Position numbers and translations under genes: made by a program. Below are positions 1 through 8,639 of a DNA stretch of 64,000 nt, in pieces (the stretch's first letter is position 1; the number at the start of each line of letters is the position of its first letter). Source of the stretch: Croceimicrobium sp965658965 (lineage in GTDB: Bacteria; Bacteroidota; Bacteroidia; Flavobacteriales; Schleiferiaceae); the NCBI GenBank assembly GCA_965658965.1, contig CBFHVV010000003.1:4828-68827 (forward strand), in the 5' to 3' direction. The notes under the pieces are model-generated. The model searched no databases and was not told the DNA's origin. It worked only from the letters and a program-made list of their open reading frames with translations.

Positions 1-410
1 ACCTCGGTGATAGCGCTGATAATAGGAGAGTAATTGATCTTACCGTTTACTTTACCGATGGCGACGGCGATATTGGTCGTGAAGACCTTAACAGTGGCAA
101 CGACACTTGTCTTTTAGAAAATTATGATCAGTTTCTCAGCCGTTTTGATCTTTTCATTTACTATTATGAAAAAGTCAATGGCCAATACCAAGAAATTTTA
201 CCCAGCGACAGCTGTCTACCCTTTCATAATATTCTCCCAAACTTAACGCCCATAGGGCAAAATAAAACCTTAGAAGGCGATATCACCACCCCTTTCGACT
301 ATTCTAATTACCCGCTAAATAACACGGACTCTATTAAGTTTGAATTACAATTAAAGGATATTGCGGGTAATGAAAGCATAAGAGTTATTAGCCCCGCTAT
401 TGGCATTTAA
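1..410 (+). CDS. C-terminal fragment of a hypothetical secreted or lipoprotein
   Basis: An open frame enters from the left edge (first full codon at base 3) and stops at TAA 408-410, giving about 135 residues with no internal stop. The fragment has an acidic loop DGDGDIGRED that looks like a calcium-binding turn and is otherwise rich in Asp, Asn and aromatic residues, as in extracytoplasmic Bacteroidota proteins. It ends in a hydrophobic strand. The 5' end, and therefore any signal peptide, lies outside the window. Its stop interlocks with the stop of the convergent Na/Pi cotransporter gene in a shared TTAA. I do not recognise the family; a cell-surface lipoprotein is inference. Confidence 0.6.
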   Translation, partial: LGDSADNRRVIDLTVYFTDGDGDIGREDLNSGNDTCLLENYDQFLSRFDLFIYYYEKVNGQYQEILPSDSCLPFHNILPNLTPIGQNKTLEGDITTPFDYSNYPLNNTDSIKFELQLKDIAGNESIRVISPAIGI

Positions 411-2125
411 TTTTGCAGATCGCTAGAAGATAGGGCCGTGCTAATATTTGCCGCATGATCGGCAATACGCTCCATCTCTGCCAGCAAGTCGCTGTAGTAC
501 ATACCACTTTGGATCCGGTATTTACCTTTCTCTACCTTTTCAATATAATCAGCTTTTAGCGCACTAAAAAGCTTATTAATTTCTCTTTCCACTTTTACGG
601 AGGCCTCAAAATAGTCTTTATCGTTAGAGCTATCAATAATCTTAACCATTAGGTCGAGACTTTGCGACACCAATTCCGATAAACGTAATACGCTATTGCG
701 CATCTCGGGAGTAAAGTAGGCCTTCTGCTCTTTTCGGTTGGTTAAATTGCGGCTAACCTCTAAATAAATATCGCCGATGCGCTCGAGATAATTCGCTACG
801 TTCAACATCGCCCTCACCCGGTTATTACCAAAGGTGCTTAACTCACTTTGACTAATTTTACTGAGATAATTCGAAATTTCCATTTCCATCCGGTCGGAAA
901 TATGCTCATACTTCTCTAGCTTTTGCACGTAGTGATGCAGCTTCTTTTCGTCCATTTCTACAATAAGGAGCGGTATATACTTGTATGCCTTCCGTATTAA
1001 GTCCCCAAAATTTAAGAGCTCCTTTCTGGCCTCTAATAAAGATAGCTCTGGCGTGGCCATTAAACCGCTACCAATATAGTCTAGACTAAAAAGCTCGTCT
1101 TCTGAAGTGCGTGAACGAACCATCCAGGTAGATATCTTTACCAGGAAAGGCACGAAATTTAGAAATATTAGAATATTGAAAAAATTGAATAGAGTATGGA
1201 ATAAACTAAGCGACAAAGCAATTACCCCCGCATCCTGATACGGGTTTCCGTTAAAGAAAAACTGGCTTAACACCGCTACTAAATCTAAGAAAAATGGAAA
1301 AAGGAGAATTGCCCAAACAACGCCTAGTACATTAAAAATTAAGTGCACCCGCGCCGCTCTTTTGGCATAAACATTAGCTACCACGGCAGCTAAATTTGCA
1401 GTAATAGTTGTTCCTATGTTTTCCCCTAAAATAATAGCTGCTGCCAAGGGGAAGGAAATGAAACCTTCAGCCGTAAGCACCAAAGTTAATGCAATGGCCG
1501 CACTAGAAGACTGTAGTAAGAAGGTAGCTACGGCACCCAGCAACATAAACAAGAGGGTGAGAAGTAGCGCAGACAAATAGCCGTTTCCTTCGTAACTAAA
1601 TTGCTTTAAAAAATTTAAAGCCTCCATATTCTCTTGCCAGTCTGGTAAAGACTCGCGCATGAAAGAAAGACCTAAAAAAAGAATGGCAAAACCAAAAATC
1701 GCCTCGCCGTAAAGGCGCATTTTTTCTTTAGACAAAAAAATTAGCGGAAAGGCTAATGCCAATATTGGTAGGCTCAATTGCGAAATGGAAAATTTACCCA
1801 TTCCCAATACTGCAACAATCCAAGCTGTAACCGTGGTGCCCAAATTGGCACCCATAATTACTCCTACGGATTGTTCTAAAGTAATTAAGCCCGCATTTAC
1901 AAAACTTACAATCATTACGGTGGTTGCCGATGAAGATTGCAAGATTCCGGTAACACTAAAACCTGTAAAAACACCAATCCCCCTGCTAGAGGTCATCGTT
2001 CGTAAAGTACTGCGCAATTTAGCACCTGCTACTTTTTGAATCGCCTCGCTCATTACTTTCATACCATATATAAAGAGCCCTAGAGCGCCAATGATAGAGA
2101 GTATATTTAGGATTGGAAAAGCCAA
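407..2125 (-). CDS. Na/Pi cotransporter family protein with PhoU-like C-terminus
   Basis: Inner-membrane sodium-dependent phosphate transporter (SLC34/NptA type). The two inverted Na_Pi_cotrans repeats each show the family QSSSA motif, near residues 63 and 205, inside strongly hydrophobic segments that run to about residue 340. Residues 355-560 form a helical PhoU-like domain, as in other bacterial members; the length of 572 residues is normal. The only plausible start is TTG at 2123-2125, because a stop lies six codons upstream and the first ATG would delete the first membrane helix. A terminator of the upstream gene ends about 20 bases before this start. Position beside a PhoB/PhoR-like pair fits phosphate uptake, though the substrate is inferred from family. 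Confidence 0.9.
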   Translation of the reverse strand: MAFPILNILSIIGALGLFIYGMKVMSEAIQKVAGAKLRSTLRTMTSSRGIGVFTGFSVTGILQSSSATTVMIVSFVNAGLITLEQSVGVIMGANLGTTVTAWIVAVLGMGKFSISQLSLPILALAFPLIFLSKEKMRLYGEAIFGFAILFLGLSFMRESLPDWQENMEALNFLKQFSYEGNGYLSALLLTLLFMLLGAVATFLLQSSSAAIALTLVLTAEGFISFPLAAAIILGENIGTTITANLAAVVANVYAKRAARVHLIFNVLGVVWAILLFPFFLDLVAVLSQFFFNGNPYQDAGVIALSLSLFHTLFNFFNILIFLNFVPFLVKISTWMVRSRTSEDELFSLDYIGSGLMATPELSLLEARKELLNFGDLIRKAYKYIPLLIVEMDEKKLHHYVQKLEKYEHISDRMEMEISNYLSKISQSELSTFGNNRVRAMLNVANYLERIGDIYLEVSRNLTNRKEQKAYFTPEMRNSVLRLSELVSQSLDLMVKIIDSSNDKDYFEASVKVEREINKLFSALKADYIEKVEKGKYRIQSGMYYSDLLAEMERIADHAANISTALSSSDLQN

Positions 2126-2142
2126 ATTTTTAAAGATTAATT

Positions 2143-2171
2143 AAAAAAGGGGCCCCCGAAGGAGCCCCTTT
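2143..2171 (-). terminator. Rho-independent terminator after the T9SS mosaic gene
   Basis: A stem AAGGGGC/GCCCCTT (2147-2153 with 2164-2170), with an inner mismatch and a short C-GAA loop, is followed on the minus strand by six T residues. It lies between the stop of the T9SS gene and the TTG start of the Na/Pi gene, so transcription of the latter needs readthrough or a promoter overlapping the terminator. Confidence 0.8.
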
Positions 2172-2191
2172 ATTTTTATATGAAAAAAATC

Positions 2192-5100
2192 TTAACGAAT
2201 AACTAATTTACGAGTCACGCTGTAATCTGCAGTACTAATGTTTAGCATGTAAACACCGCTCGCTAAAGCCTCAGTATTTACTCTTAGCTCTACATCTGTG
2301 CTGCTAATTGTTTTAACCAGCTGTCCGTTAACATTACGAACCGAGATAGTTTTTTCTGCATTGTTAGCAGTACTAATGGTGAAGTAATCACTTGCAGGGT
2401 TAGGATAAATGCTAATGTTATCAGCAAGAATATCGGCTAAGCTGAAGTTAGGGTTTAAATCACCTGGGCTACCAACATCACCATTAATGCTTGAGTATGC
2501 TCCGTTGTTTCCGCCAGAGGCATTACCTAAATACATTCCATTCATATCAAATTCAAGAGAAACGCCTGCATTAACCGCAGTTCCATCGTAAGATACCACA
2601 GAGATAATGCGACCGTCGGCATCGAATAAGTAAACCGCATCACCGCCAGAACTTAAACCGCTAAATCCGGTAAACTGATTATCGGTGTTTAAAATCACTA
2701 GGTTGGTAGCTGCTAGCCCCCACTCTGCAATCCAATCGTTAACATCTGTAACCGAGGTAGCATCTAAGAATACGGCAGCCTCACCCGCAGGAAGACTAAC
2801 ACTGGTTGCAACGGTGTGAGTACCTGCGGCAGCACTTTCGTCATCCCAGCTAATTCCGTTGAAGTCTACAGAAGTAGAACCATTATTTCTCACTTCAAAC
2901 CAGTCGCCATTAATAGCAGAAGGAATAGTACTTCCAGTAGATGGCATCACCTCACTGATATATAAACTCGGTAAAGTTACCGGGATAATATCCATGGTAT
3001 CACGTGGGAAGATTTGATAACCTTCATCATAAGGAGCAGCATTATCAAACTGCGAACCAGCACCGATTACGTCGAAGTAACCTGTTGGAGCAGTTGAGCC
3101 ATCAATATCGGTATCACTATCAATACGCATGGTTAAAGTGTCAACACCATTCGTGATATCTAAGTTTACACTTGAACCTGGGAATGCAGGCCAGCCAGCA
3201 GGGTTCACTAGGTAGAAACCATTGAGGCGAATATATTCACCTTCCGTGCTTTCGTCTAAGGTACTAACAACAGCAGGCTGCTTTATAGTGACATTTGAAG
3301 CCAATACTGCAATTGAATCTACTTTTAATTCAATTAAACCGTTATAGAAATCTACCACACCTGAAACACGAATAGAATCACCACGATTTACTTGATAACC
3401 GCCTGGCTCATCTACAAAGTTAAAGACATTAATGCCGCCAGTATTATCGTAAATGTAGAAGCTGTAACCCGCATTTCCATCAAAATCATCGGTGTAAACG
3501 GTACCGATTAATTTACATTCTACACCTAAAGAATCTGGACTCAAATCCGCATCTACAGACATTAAATCTGCAACTGTGTAGACTGGAATAATTTGATCAT
3601 TATCCTCAACAATTAGGTCGATGGAGTCTGAAGTGCCGATAGCTAGATTAGCAGAGCTACTAACCATGTGCACGTACAAGGTTTCGTTTCCTTCTAAAAT
3701 TGCATCGTCTATAATGTTGAATACAAAGCCAGTTGAATCTGCTCCAGCAGGAATAACTAGCTCTAAAATACCCATTGCGTTAGGCATTGGCATTACTGTT
3801 CCGTCTGCCGTGGTTAAACCAACACCTGGGGTAAGCATAATGCTCAAAGTATCGTTGGTAGCAGAAACAGGATTAATGTTCACTTCTACTGTAAAAGTAC
3901 CCGCTGCTTCAGAAACCATTGTACCTGGAGCGGTTACGAAGTTAGCAGTGGAAACCATGGGCGTTGTATTTACACAACTTGAGCTATGCGAACCTAGGAA
4001 AGTAAAAGTGTTTGATGGGTTTACGGTCCATTCAGTTGCACCAACTGTCCAATCGGTTTGACCGCCAGAAATATTCATATTTCTCACCAAAGTATTATCG
4101 GAGGTAGAACCAGATCCTACAGTCCAGCTTGAACCTGGATCAACACCGATTACACCGATAATATCAATGGTATCATTCATGGTAGTATCAACTAAGAAAA
4201 GAGCATCATCACCATTAAAGTGAGATACGGAAGGAAAAGCAAGGGCCGTATCTGCAACAGCTAACATTGCTGGATCTGCTTGAGTAGTTACAATGGTGTA
4301 AACATCTCCTGAAGCTAAGGTTCCACTTAGGTTAAATTCGTTGGTAAAAGAGCCACCGTTTCCAGAAAGGTAAACTTTATAAGGTCCTAAGTCTAAAGGA
4401 GTATTACTGGGGTTATATACTTCAAAACCTTTATTATTACTACTACCTTCAATATACTCTGAGAAGAATGGTTGAGAACATGGTAAAGCGATACACATAG
4501 AAGCGTGGGCTCCTAAATAGCTAAAAGTATTGCTAGGCTGAACTGACCATTCGGTAGCACCGATTGCCCAATCCTTTTGCCCCATACTTATAGTAGTGTC
4601 TCTTATCAAAGTATTGTCGGCAGTTGAACCTGAACCTACAGTCCAGCTTGAACCTGGATCAACCCCAATAACACCGATAATATCTAGTGTATCGTTCATA
4701 GTGGTATCTACTAAGAAGAGAGCATCATCACCGTTAAAGTGAGATACGGAGGGAAAAGCAAGGGCTGTATCTGCAACAGCTAGCATTGCTGGATCTGCTT
4801 GAGTAGTTACAATGGTGTAAACAGAACCAGAAGCTAAGGTTCCGCTAAGGTTAAACTCATTGGTAAAGCTACCACCGTTACCAGATAGGTAAACTTTATA
4901 AGGACCTAAGTCTAGTGGCGCCCCGGTTGGGTTATAAATTTCAAATCCTTTATTATTGCTGCTGCCTTCAATATACTCTGAGAAAAAAGGCTGAGAGCAA
5001 GGAGCGGCAGGCATGGCTACAAATTGACTTAAAGCCAAAGTTTGAGTTGCGATGTTGTCACCAGAAGTGCCACCATTACCATTAGCAAAATTAATTGCCG

Positions 5101-5566
5101 TATAAACGGTTGCATTTGCAGGCGGATTAGCACCAGGATTCCAAGTAAAAGTCCAAGTATTCACACCCATACTTGAAGAGTTCCCGGAAAAAGTGTGAGT
5201 AGCATAACTACCGTTAATTTGTGCACCGGTGCTGGGAGAGCTTAATGTTCCAACGTGACCCATAGCATCTTCCACAGAAGCTTGAAAACCGATAGTTCCC
5301 GCACCGCTACTGCCATCATTTGCGGTTACAGTTACCGTGTAGTTAGTATTCGCTTGGTATCCACTTGCAGGGATAGTAGTGGTAATACTAACAGTTTGAT
5401 TGGTTATGGAGCCCGAAGTGTGACAACCTGCTGTAGCACAAGTAGATGAACTTTGGGGAGAACCTGTTCTGCCAGAAGGCGCACCAGAGGAATTGGTAAA
5501 GCCTTGATAGCTAATCAAGCTTGCTCCGATGGTCGCAAATAAGACGGATAGTTTTTTAATTTTCAT
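2192..5566 (-). CDS. T9SS-secreted mosaic protein (Reeler-like, lamin-tail, Calx-beta-like domains)
   Basis: Large cell-surface or secreted protein of 1124 residues. It has an N-terminal signal peptide; a Reeler-like or 'choice-of-anchor' domain at about 25-187 with an unusual CX4CH motif; two nearly identical lamin-tail-type modules at about 188-360 and 361-533; a Calx-beta-like module at about 536-655; an OB-like module at about 660-760; a third lamin-tail-like domain at about 867-1030; and a type A T9SS sorting domain at about 1050-1124 that begins with the YPNPASD motif and ends VTRKLVIR. Promoter TACCTTTG lies 18 bases before the ATG. Function is not evident; adhesion or nuclease-associated roles are known for lamin-tail proteins. 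It shares its direction with the adjacent receptor operon but has its own promoter and terminator. Confidence 0.85.
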   Translation of the reverse strand: MKIKKLSVLFATIGASLISYQGFTNSSGAPSGRTGSPQSSSTCATAGCHTSGSITNQTVSITTTIPASGYQANTNYTVTVTANDGSSGAGTIGFQASVEDAMGHVGTLSSPSTGAQINGSYATHTFSGNSSSMGVNTWTFTWNPGANPPANATVYTAINFANGNGGTSGDNIATQTLALSQFVAMPAAPCSQPFFSEYIEGSSNNKGFEIYNPTGAPLDLGPYKVYLSGNGGSFTNEFNLSGTLASGSVYTIVTTQADPAMLAVADTALAFPSVSHFNGDDALFLVDTTMNDTLDIIGVIGVDPGSSWTVGSGSTADNTLIRDTTISMGQKDWAIGATEWSVQPSNTFSYLGAHASMCIALPCSQPFFSEYIEGSSNNKGFEVYNPSNTPLDLGPYKVYLSGNGGSFTNEFNLSGTLASGDVYTIVTTQADPAMLAVADTALAFPSVSHFNGDDALFLVDTTMNDTIDIIGVIGVDPGSSWTVGSGSTSDNTLVRNMNISGGQTDWTVGATEWTVNPSNTFTFLGSHSSSCVNTTPMVSTANFVTAPGTMVSEAAGTFTVEVNINPVSATNDTLSIMLTPGVGLTTADGTVMPMPNAMGILELVIPAGADSTGFVFNIIDDAILEGNETLYVHMVSSSANLAIGTSDSIDLIVEDNDQIIPVYTVADLMSVDADLSPDSLGVECKLIGTVYTDDFDGNAGYSFYIYDNTGGINVFNFVDEPGGYQVNRGDSIRVSGVVDFYNGLIELKVDSIAVLASNVTIKQPAVVSTLDESTEGEYIRLNGFYLVNPAGWPAFPGSSVNLDITNGVDTLTMRIDSDTDIDGSTAPTGYFDVIGAGSQFDNAAPYDEGYQIFPRDTMDIIPVTLPSLYISEVMPSTGSTIPSAINGDWFEVRNNGSTSVDFNGISWDDESAAAGTHTVATSVSLPAGEAAVFLDATSVTDVNDWIAEWGLAATNLVILNTDNQFTGFSGLSSGGDAVYLFDADGRIISVVSYDGTAVNAGVSLEFDMNGMYLGNASGGNNGAYSSINGDVGSPGDLNPNFSLADILADNISIYPNPASDYFTISTANNAEKTISVRNVNGQLVKTISSTDVELRVNTEALASGVYMLNISTADYSVTRKLVIR

Positions 5567-5583
5567 TGTTTGAATTTAAGCTG

Positions 5584-5591
5584 CAAAGGTA
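5584..5591 (-). promoter_or_regulatory. -7 promoter element TACCTTTG for the T9SS mosaic gene
   Basis: The minus strand reads TACCTTTG, an exact match to the Bacteroidota -7 consensus TAnnTTTG, 17 bases upstream of the ATG at 5564-5566. No good -33 TTTG is visible. Confidence 0.6.
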
Positions 5592-5614
5592 ATATTTTGC
5601 CTAGAGTTTAAAGA

Positions 5615-5651
5615 GGAGGGAGTTTAAGCCATTATTAAATTAACTCCCTCC
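5615..5651 (-). terminator. Probable terminator after the TonB-dependent receptor
   Basis: GGAGGGAGTTTAA at 5615-5627 can pair with TTAACTCCCTCC at 5640-5651, 13 bases downstream of the receptor stop codon. The T-tract on the minus strand is short and interrupted, so efficiency is uncertain. Confidence 0.5.
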
Positions 5652-5663
5652 GATAGAATTAGT

Positions 5664-8546
5664 TTAATAGAAGCTGTAGGTGTAACCGATAGAAACTGCA
5701 ACACCAGGAGCGAAACCCGTAAAAATTTGTTGGTTGGCTTCAAAAGCTTGAAAGAAGCTTTCGCGACGATCGTTCAGTAAGTTTGAGACTTTTACGTTTA
5801 AAGATGACTTCTCATCTTTACCAAAGCGCTTATTCACCGTTAGATTTAAGCTGTGAAAAGGTTCTGTATAAATATCGGGGGCGAGGTTTCCTCCTACAAT
5901 TTGCAAAGTGCGTCCTTTCACATTATAAAAAATTCCTGCACTTAAACCCGTCTCACTTTTATCGTAGCCAAAGCCCGCGTTCACAATGTATGGGGCCTGG
6001 CCTGCCATAGCACGAGTAGATTGAATATCCTGACCATCTTTCTCGGTACCTTTGCGCGCCACAAACTCGGCATCTGTCATGTCAATTTGAGAGTAGGTAT
6101 AAGTAAAGTTACCAGAGAAGCTTAATTCCTTAAGAGCCTCACTGAGAATTGCGAGGTTTTTTCTAAACTCAAACTCACCACCAAGTAGGGTTCCATTACC
6201 TACGTTTCTGGGCTGAAAATCGCGTAGGGCAGTGGGAATACGAACGAGTTCGATGGGGTCTACGAAACTTTTGAAAAATGCGCTGAAGGAAATAATATCA
6301 GCACCATCTAAAAACTTCTCCCAGCGAATATCAAAGTTATTGATGCGGGTTGCCACCAAATTTCCATCCCAATTTTCGTATTGCAATAAACCACCGTTAA
6401 AAGTTCGGTTTGAAATCGGATCCAAAATTTGCGCAAAAGATAATTCCTTAAATGAAGGACGAGCGATGGAGCGGAAATAAGAAACTCTTAGATTTTGATC
6501 GTCGGTGATCGCGTAAATTAAGTTGGTGGATGGGAATAGATCGAGACCATCTAATACCAATTCATTGTCCAAAACATTAGCGTCAGGAGCATCAGGATTT
6601 TGCGCACCGGCCTGATCTCTACCCGTATGACGCTGCTGAAATAATTCCGCTCTTAAGCCAACAATGGCCTTTAAACGCATGGTAGGCTTAATTTCCTCCG
6701 AAATATACAAGCCGAAATTATTTATGTTAGACTGGTACTCATTAGGGTTGGCCTTGCCCTCCACTAACTCCGGGTTGTAGGCCAATTGGCCAACTGGATA
6801 TAAGTTTTCATCTAGTAATACTTGGTTAGCGTCGCCGCTAAATACTATCGGTTGACCACCAACTTGTTGCAAATTGTAACGAAAGATGGAATAATCACGG
6901 TATTTAAAAACGTGACTGGCGCCAAACTTCAGTTTAGCGTCTCCATCAAATAATTGATGCTTTCGAATAATATCAACTTTACTAACTTGATTATACTCAT
7001 TTAAGAAACGCCAGATACGGCTAGGTAAGCCACCTTCACCTGGATCAAAAGTAGAGTCTCCACGGTCAATTGAAAAAGCTGTTCTCCTAATGTCTGGATC
7101 CTTAATCGATGAGATAGTAGTTGCAAGAGTCCAATTCACTTCCCAATCGCCTCCGTCTATATAATGCTCTCCTCCTAATAAAATATTGGTCAGACCACGC
7201 TGATTAAACTCCAGGTTATTCGAGAATGCGTCGTAATCGGATACCTGAGCAGCGCCGTCGCGCGAGAAAACATTTAATTGAGCGGATTTCGAAACTGCAT
7301 TTTGCAAGTGCATAAGGGTTAATTTATACTTAGCATTAAATGTCTTGTAAGAAAGACCTGCCAAACCGCCAAGCAAAACCGTATTTTCAGCCACAACACC
7401 AGTTTGCGTGCTTGCTTCAATCATTTCGTATTGATCCGAAAATGCAGAACGCTGATACTCACCAAAAACAATATCGTCGTAAAGTACACGTGAATTATCG
7501 TAATTGGCAGAGAAAATATAGCCTAATTTATTGCCATTCTCCAGTTTATACTGATCGCCCATCGACACTCCAAGACTGTAGTCTACTAAGCTTGTCATTT
7601 GCTCCGCCCCTAAAGTTTTATTGAAGCTTTTATTAAAAGAGGCTACCTCATTATTAGGGTCAAATAAAGGTATCGGACCAGTTCCATTGGCATTTGGAAT
7701 GGCTCTGGTTCCATCGTCAAAACCTAAAAAATCAGTCGAGCCACCTTCATAATCTAAATAAGCATCATTAAAGTGCATACTTGGGTTGTAGGTAACACCT
7801 ACGGAAACATCAAAAATTTTCTTGGTGGGAAATTCTTTGGTTTCAATATTTACTACTCCACCGGTAAAATCAGCGGGTAATTCAGCCAAACCACTCTTTA
7901 GCACGGTTAAGTTGCTAATAAGATTGGTGGGGAAAATATCAATCTGAATGGAGTTTTTATCAGGATCTAATCCTGGAATATCAACTCCGTTAAGCATTGT
8001 TTTTGTGTAGCGGTCTCCTAATCCACGCACATAAACATACTTACCACCTTCTACCGATACACCAGTAACCCTTTTCGCGGCATCACCCGCATCAGAATCG
8101 CCAGTTTTACGAAGTTTTGCAGCCGACACACCATCTACCAAATTGGTAGACTTGCGCTTTACTGTTACCAAAGAAGCCTCAGAATTTCGTACGGCTTCCG
8201 CTGTAATGGTAACCATGGCTAGCTCACTACTCGCTGGCTCAAGTTTTACAGGATCTATCGCAGTTACTTCTCCAGCAATAACTTTAACATCCTTAACTAA
8301 TTTACTAGCCATACCAATAAAACTATACTCTATTGCATAGGTACCTGCAGGAGCGCTTAACTCAAAGTTTCCATCAAAATCGGTTGTTGTCCCTATCTGT
8401 GTACCTTTTATTACTGCATTGGCACTAAAAAGAGGCTCCCCATTTTCACCGTCAATTATCTGACCTCTAATTGTACCGTTCTGAGCAGAAAGAGCCAAGG
8501 ATGCTAATAAAATTAGAGAGGTGATTGCTGATTTTAGGAATTTCAT
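5664..8546 (-). CDS. TonB-dependent receptor with carboxypeptidase-regulatory-like N-terminal domain
   Basis: Outer-membrane active transporter. From the ATG at 8544-8546 there is a signal peptide ending near LALSAQ, a CarboxypepD_reg-like beta-sandwich domain typical of Bacteroidota receptors (about residues 25-110), a plug domain (about 130-240, with the RGLGDRY segment), and a C-terminal barrel ending in the aromatic GYTYSFY. A frame extension to 8603 is rejected because the terminator of the preceding lipoprotein gene (8584-8606) lies inside it. The gene follows a beta-helix-like lipoprotein gene with a 93-base gap containing that hairpin. There is no adjacent SusD homolog, so the lipoprotein may be the surface partner. 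Substrate unknown; phosphorus compounds are proposed from context only. Confidence 0.92.
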   Translation of the reverse strand: MKFLKSAITSLILLASLALSAQNGTIRGQIIDGENGEPLFSANAVIKGTQIGTTTDFDGNFELSAPAGTYAIEYSFIGMASKLVKDVKVIAGEVTAIDPVKLEPASSELAMVTITAEAVRNSEASLVTVKRKSTNLVDGVSAAKLRKTGDSDAGDAAKRVTGVSVEGGKYVYVRGLGDRYTKTMLNGVDIPGLDPDKNSIQIDIFPTNLISNLTVLKSGLAELPADFTGGVVNIETKEFPTKKIFDVSVGVTYNPSMHFNDAYLDYEGGSTDFLGFDDGTRAIPNANGTGPIPLFDPNNEVASFNKSFNKTLGAEQMTSLVDYSLGVSMGDQYKLENGNKLGYIFSANYDNSRVLYDDIVFGEYQRSAFSDQYEMIEASTQTGVVAENTVLLGGLAGLSYKTFNAKYKLTLMHLQNAVSKSAQLNVFSRDGAAQVSDYDAFSNNLEFNQRGLTNILLGGEHYIDGGDWEVNWTLATTISSIKDPDIRRTAFSIDRGDSTFDPGEGGLPSRIWRFLNEYNQVSKVDIIRKHQLFDGDAKLKFGASHVFKYRDYSIFRYNLQQVGGQPIVFSGDANQVLLDENLYPVGQLAYNPELVEGKANPNEYQSNINNFGLYISEEIKPTMRLKAIVGLRAELFQQRHTGRDQAGAQNPDAPDANVLDNELVLDGLDLFPSTNLIYAITDDQNLRVSYFRSIARPSFKELSFAQILDPISNRTFNGGLLQYENWDGNLVATRINNFDIRWEKFLDGADIISFSAFFKSFVDPIELVRIPTALRDFQPRNVGNGTLLGGEFEFRKNLAILSEALKELSFSGNFTYTYSQIDMTDAEFVARKGTEKDGQDIQSTRAMAGQAPYIVNAGFGYDKSETGLSAGIFYNVKGRTLQIVGGNLAPDIYTEPFHSLNLTVNKRFGKDEKSSLNVKVSNLLNDRRESFFQAFEANQQIFTGFAPGVAVSIGYTYSFY

Positions 8547-8577
8547 AGTCCTGAAAAATTGATAAATATTAAAATGC

Positions 8578-8606
8578 AAAAAAAGCTTGCCCTCCTCGGG
8601 CAAGCT
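8578..8606 (-). terminator. Intercistronic terminator between lipoprotein and receptor genes
   Basis: Perfect 9-bp stem AGCTTGCCC/GGGCAAGCT (8584-8592 with 8598-8606), 5-base loop, followed on the minus strand by seven T residues. It lies downstream of the lipoprotein stop and 38 bases before the receptor ATG, so it probably sets a lower level of receptor than of lipoprotein mRNA. Confidence 0.85.
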
Positions 8607-8639
8607 CTAAATTCTATTTAGTAGAATGTTTTATTAAAA

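Noticed and set aside
3621..4061. 146-codon open frame opposite the T9SS mosaic gene
   Set aside because: Lies wholly inside a well-supported gene on the other strand; composition is that of an antisense shadow.
8547..8603. N-terminal extension of the TonB-dependent receptor
   Set aside because: The extension runs through a Rho-independent terminator and lies before a proper signal peptide; the start was moved to 8546.
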